Source of the DNA: Salegentibacter lacus
GTDB taxonomy: Bacteria > Bacteroidota > Bacteroidia > Flavobacteriales > Flavobacteriaceae
Assembly: GCF_020164555.1 (NCBI RefSeq)
Contig: NZ_JAIQZB010000001.1
Location: 248,001-312,000 of the forward strand
DNA length: 64,000 nt
Direction: 5' to 3'
The translations under genes and the position numbers were made by a program. The notes beneath the pieces were generated by a model, which was not told the DNA's origin, did no database searches, and worked only from the letters and a program-made list of their open reading frames with translations. How positions within the stretch are numbered: the stretch's first letter is position 1; each line of letters opens with the position of its first letter. Shown piece by piece: positions 62,994 through 64,000 of this stretch.

Positions 62994-64000
62994 ATGGGAC
63001 AGGATACACTAAAACTCACCCGAAAGATTCAACTATTGATCGATTTGCCTACTAAGGAGGAAAGAAAGGAGGCCCTGGATAAACTCTACCAGTGGCAAAA
63101 TCGTTGCTTTAAAGCAGCAAACCTGATTGTTTCTCATCTCTACGTTCAGGAAATGATCCAGGAGTTCTTTTATTTATCGGAAGGGATAAAATACAAACTG
63201 GCAGATGAGAAGAAAAATGAAGATGGTATCTTGAATCGTTCCCGTATGAATACCACCTACAGGGTAGTATCCGATAGATATAAAGGAGAAATTCCTACCA
63301 ACATTTTAGGCAACTTAAACAATACTATAATTAGTTCCTTTATTAAAAACAGGCAGGAATACTGGAAAGGAGAACGCTCTTTAATGAACTTCAGAAGGGA
63401 TATGGCTTTTCCATTCGATATAGAAGGCATCAAAGGATTAACTTATAACGAAGAGAAAAAAGCCTTTTGCTTTCGCTTCTTTTCAATTCCCCTGAAGACC
63501 TACCTTGGAAAAGATTTTACTGATAAGCACAAATTAATGGAGCGGCTTGCAAAAGGAGAAATCAAGCTATGCGCTTCTCATATTCAATTGAAAAAGGGAA
63601 AAACCTATTTATTAGGTGTATTTGAAATCGAAAAAGAAAGACATACCCTTAAACCTAATGTGATTGCAGAGGCTTCTTTGTCCCTAGAATATCCTATAAT
63701 CGCGAAAACTGGGAAGTCTAAACTAACTATTGGTAACCGGGAAGAGTTCCTATATCGGAGATTAGCCATACAGGCTGCCAGAAAAAGAGCACAGGATGGA
63801 GCGACATTTTCTAAATCGGGCAAAGGGCGCAAGCGAAAAACAAAAGCTGTCCAAAAGTTCTACGATTTGGAAAAGAATTATGTGAGTAATCGGCTGCACC
63901 TGTATAGTCGGAAATTAATTGATTTTTGCATTAAGCACCAGGTTGGCACGCTCATTTTATTAAATCAAGAAGAGAAAATTGAGATTGCTAAAGAGGAAGA
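62994..64000 (+). CDS. Nuclease-dead Cas12f homologue (3' end outside window)
   Basis: 335 residues visible, no stop. The Cas12f pattern is clear: YKGEIPTNILGNLNNTIISSF, then YWKGERSLMNFRRDMAFPFD, FFSIPLKTYLGKDFTDKHKLMERLAKGEIKLCASHIQLKKGKTYLLGVFE, and a basic helix region KSGKGRKRKTKAVQKFYDLEKNYVSNRLHLYSRKLIDFC. Where active Cas12f has GVDLGI (RuvC-I Asp) this protein has ASLSLEYP, putting Ser228 in place of Asp. The RuvC-II Glu position reads GTLILLNQ, with Leu323. It should bind an RNA and its DNA target but not cut. ATG at 62994; a GTG one codon before overlaps the sigma stop. Confidence 0.88.
   Translation, partial: MGQDTLKLTRKIQLLIDLPTKEERKEALDKLYQWQNRCFKAANLIVSHLYVQEMIQEFFYLSEGIKYKLADEKKNEDGILNRSRMNTTYRVVSDRYKGEIPTNILGNLNNTIISSFIKNRQEYWKGERSLMNFRRDMAFPFDIEGIKGLTYNEEKKAFCFRFFSIPLKTYLGKDFTDKHKLMERLAKGEIKLCASHIQLKKGKTYLLGVFEIEKERHTLKPNVIAEASLSLEYPIIAKTGKSKLTIGNREEFLYRRLAIQAARKRAQDGATFSKSGKGRKRKTKAVQKFYDLEKNYVSNRLHLYSRKLIDFCIKHQVGTLILLNQEEKIEIAKEE

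Noticed and set aside
62994-64000. IS200/IS605 TnpB transposon gene
   Set aside because: The YKGEIP and GERSL patterns fit Cas12f rather than TnpB, catalytic acids are lost, there is no TnpA, and it is coupled to a sigma factor gene.

Overview
The window reads as chromosome of a marine-type Bacteroidetes (Flavobacteriaceae, Gramella/Salegentibacter/Zunongwangia-like). Signs are low GC, promoters of the TAnnTTTG type, type IX secretion and gliding genes (PorP/SprF, PorV, GldJ, a type-B CTD adhesin), lipoproteins with SC lipoboxes, an Hpt-adenylate kinase fusion and TPR-type histidine kinases. Species cannot be fixed from the sequence alone.

Layout. 0.7-7.3 kb: secreted repeat adhesin, PorP/SprF partner and OmpA/PD40 protein in one operon. 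7.5-43.1 kb: core genes, including obg, hpt-adk fusion, purKE, an M3 peptidase, an ECF sigma factor with a small zinc-finger partner, gcvP, a KAS III-like gene with a methyltransferase, a glycosyltransferase, PafA-like phosphatase, mlaEF, DUF389, manC, sprT, an SDR, an M28 peptidase, pdhC-pdhA, cdd, porV, gldJ, murF, a BASS symporter and galK-galT. 43.1-49.7 kb: a decaying region with an integrase remnant, two TPR histidine kinases without intact response regulators, and probable response-regulator and hsdM fragments. 49.7-55.3 kb: a LuxR-type regulator, a lipase-like hydrolase, and an OhrR/MarR-controlled redox-stress operon with a readable promoter and operator.

From about 55.6 kb to the window end lies an accessory island. 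Its left edge is the 3' half of a tRNA-Met gene plus that gene's terminator, followed by a tyrosine recombinase. Then come defence-like cassettes (a HEPN-like protein, an unknown protein, an OLD/GajA-like ATPase-TOPRIM nuclease, a 42-residue basic protein) separated by hairpins and short repeats, and an XRE regulator.

The most interesting locus is at 61.9-64.0 kb. A strong promoter precedes a highly structured non-coding RNA with a terminator-like hairpin. Next is an ECF-like sigma factor with an extra C-terminal HTH, and 2 bp later a Cas12f homologue that has lost the visible RuvC acidic residues; it runs off the window. No CRISPR array is present. This is the architecture expected for RNA-guided transcription: a guide RNA and dead Cas12f place a sigma factor, and so RNA polymerase, on a chosen DNA site. 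The guide, its target, the RuvC-III motif and the right island edge lie outside the window or cannot be assigned from it.
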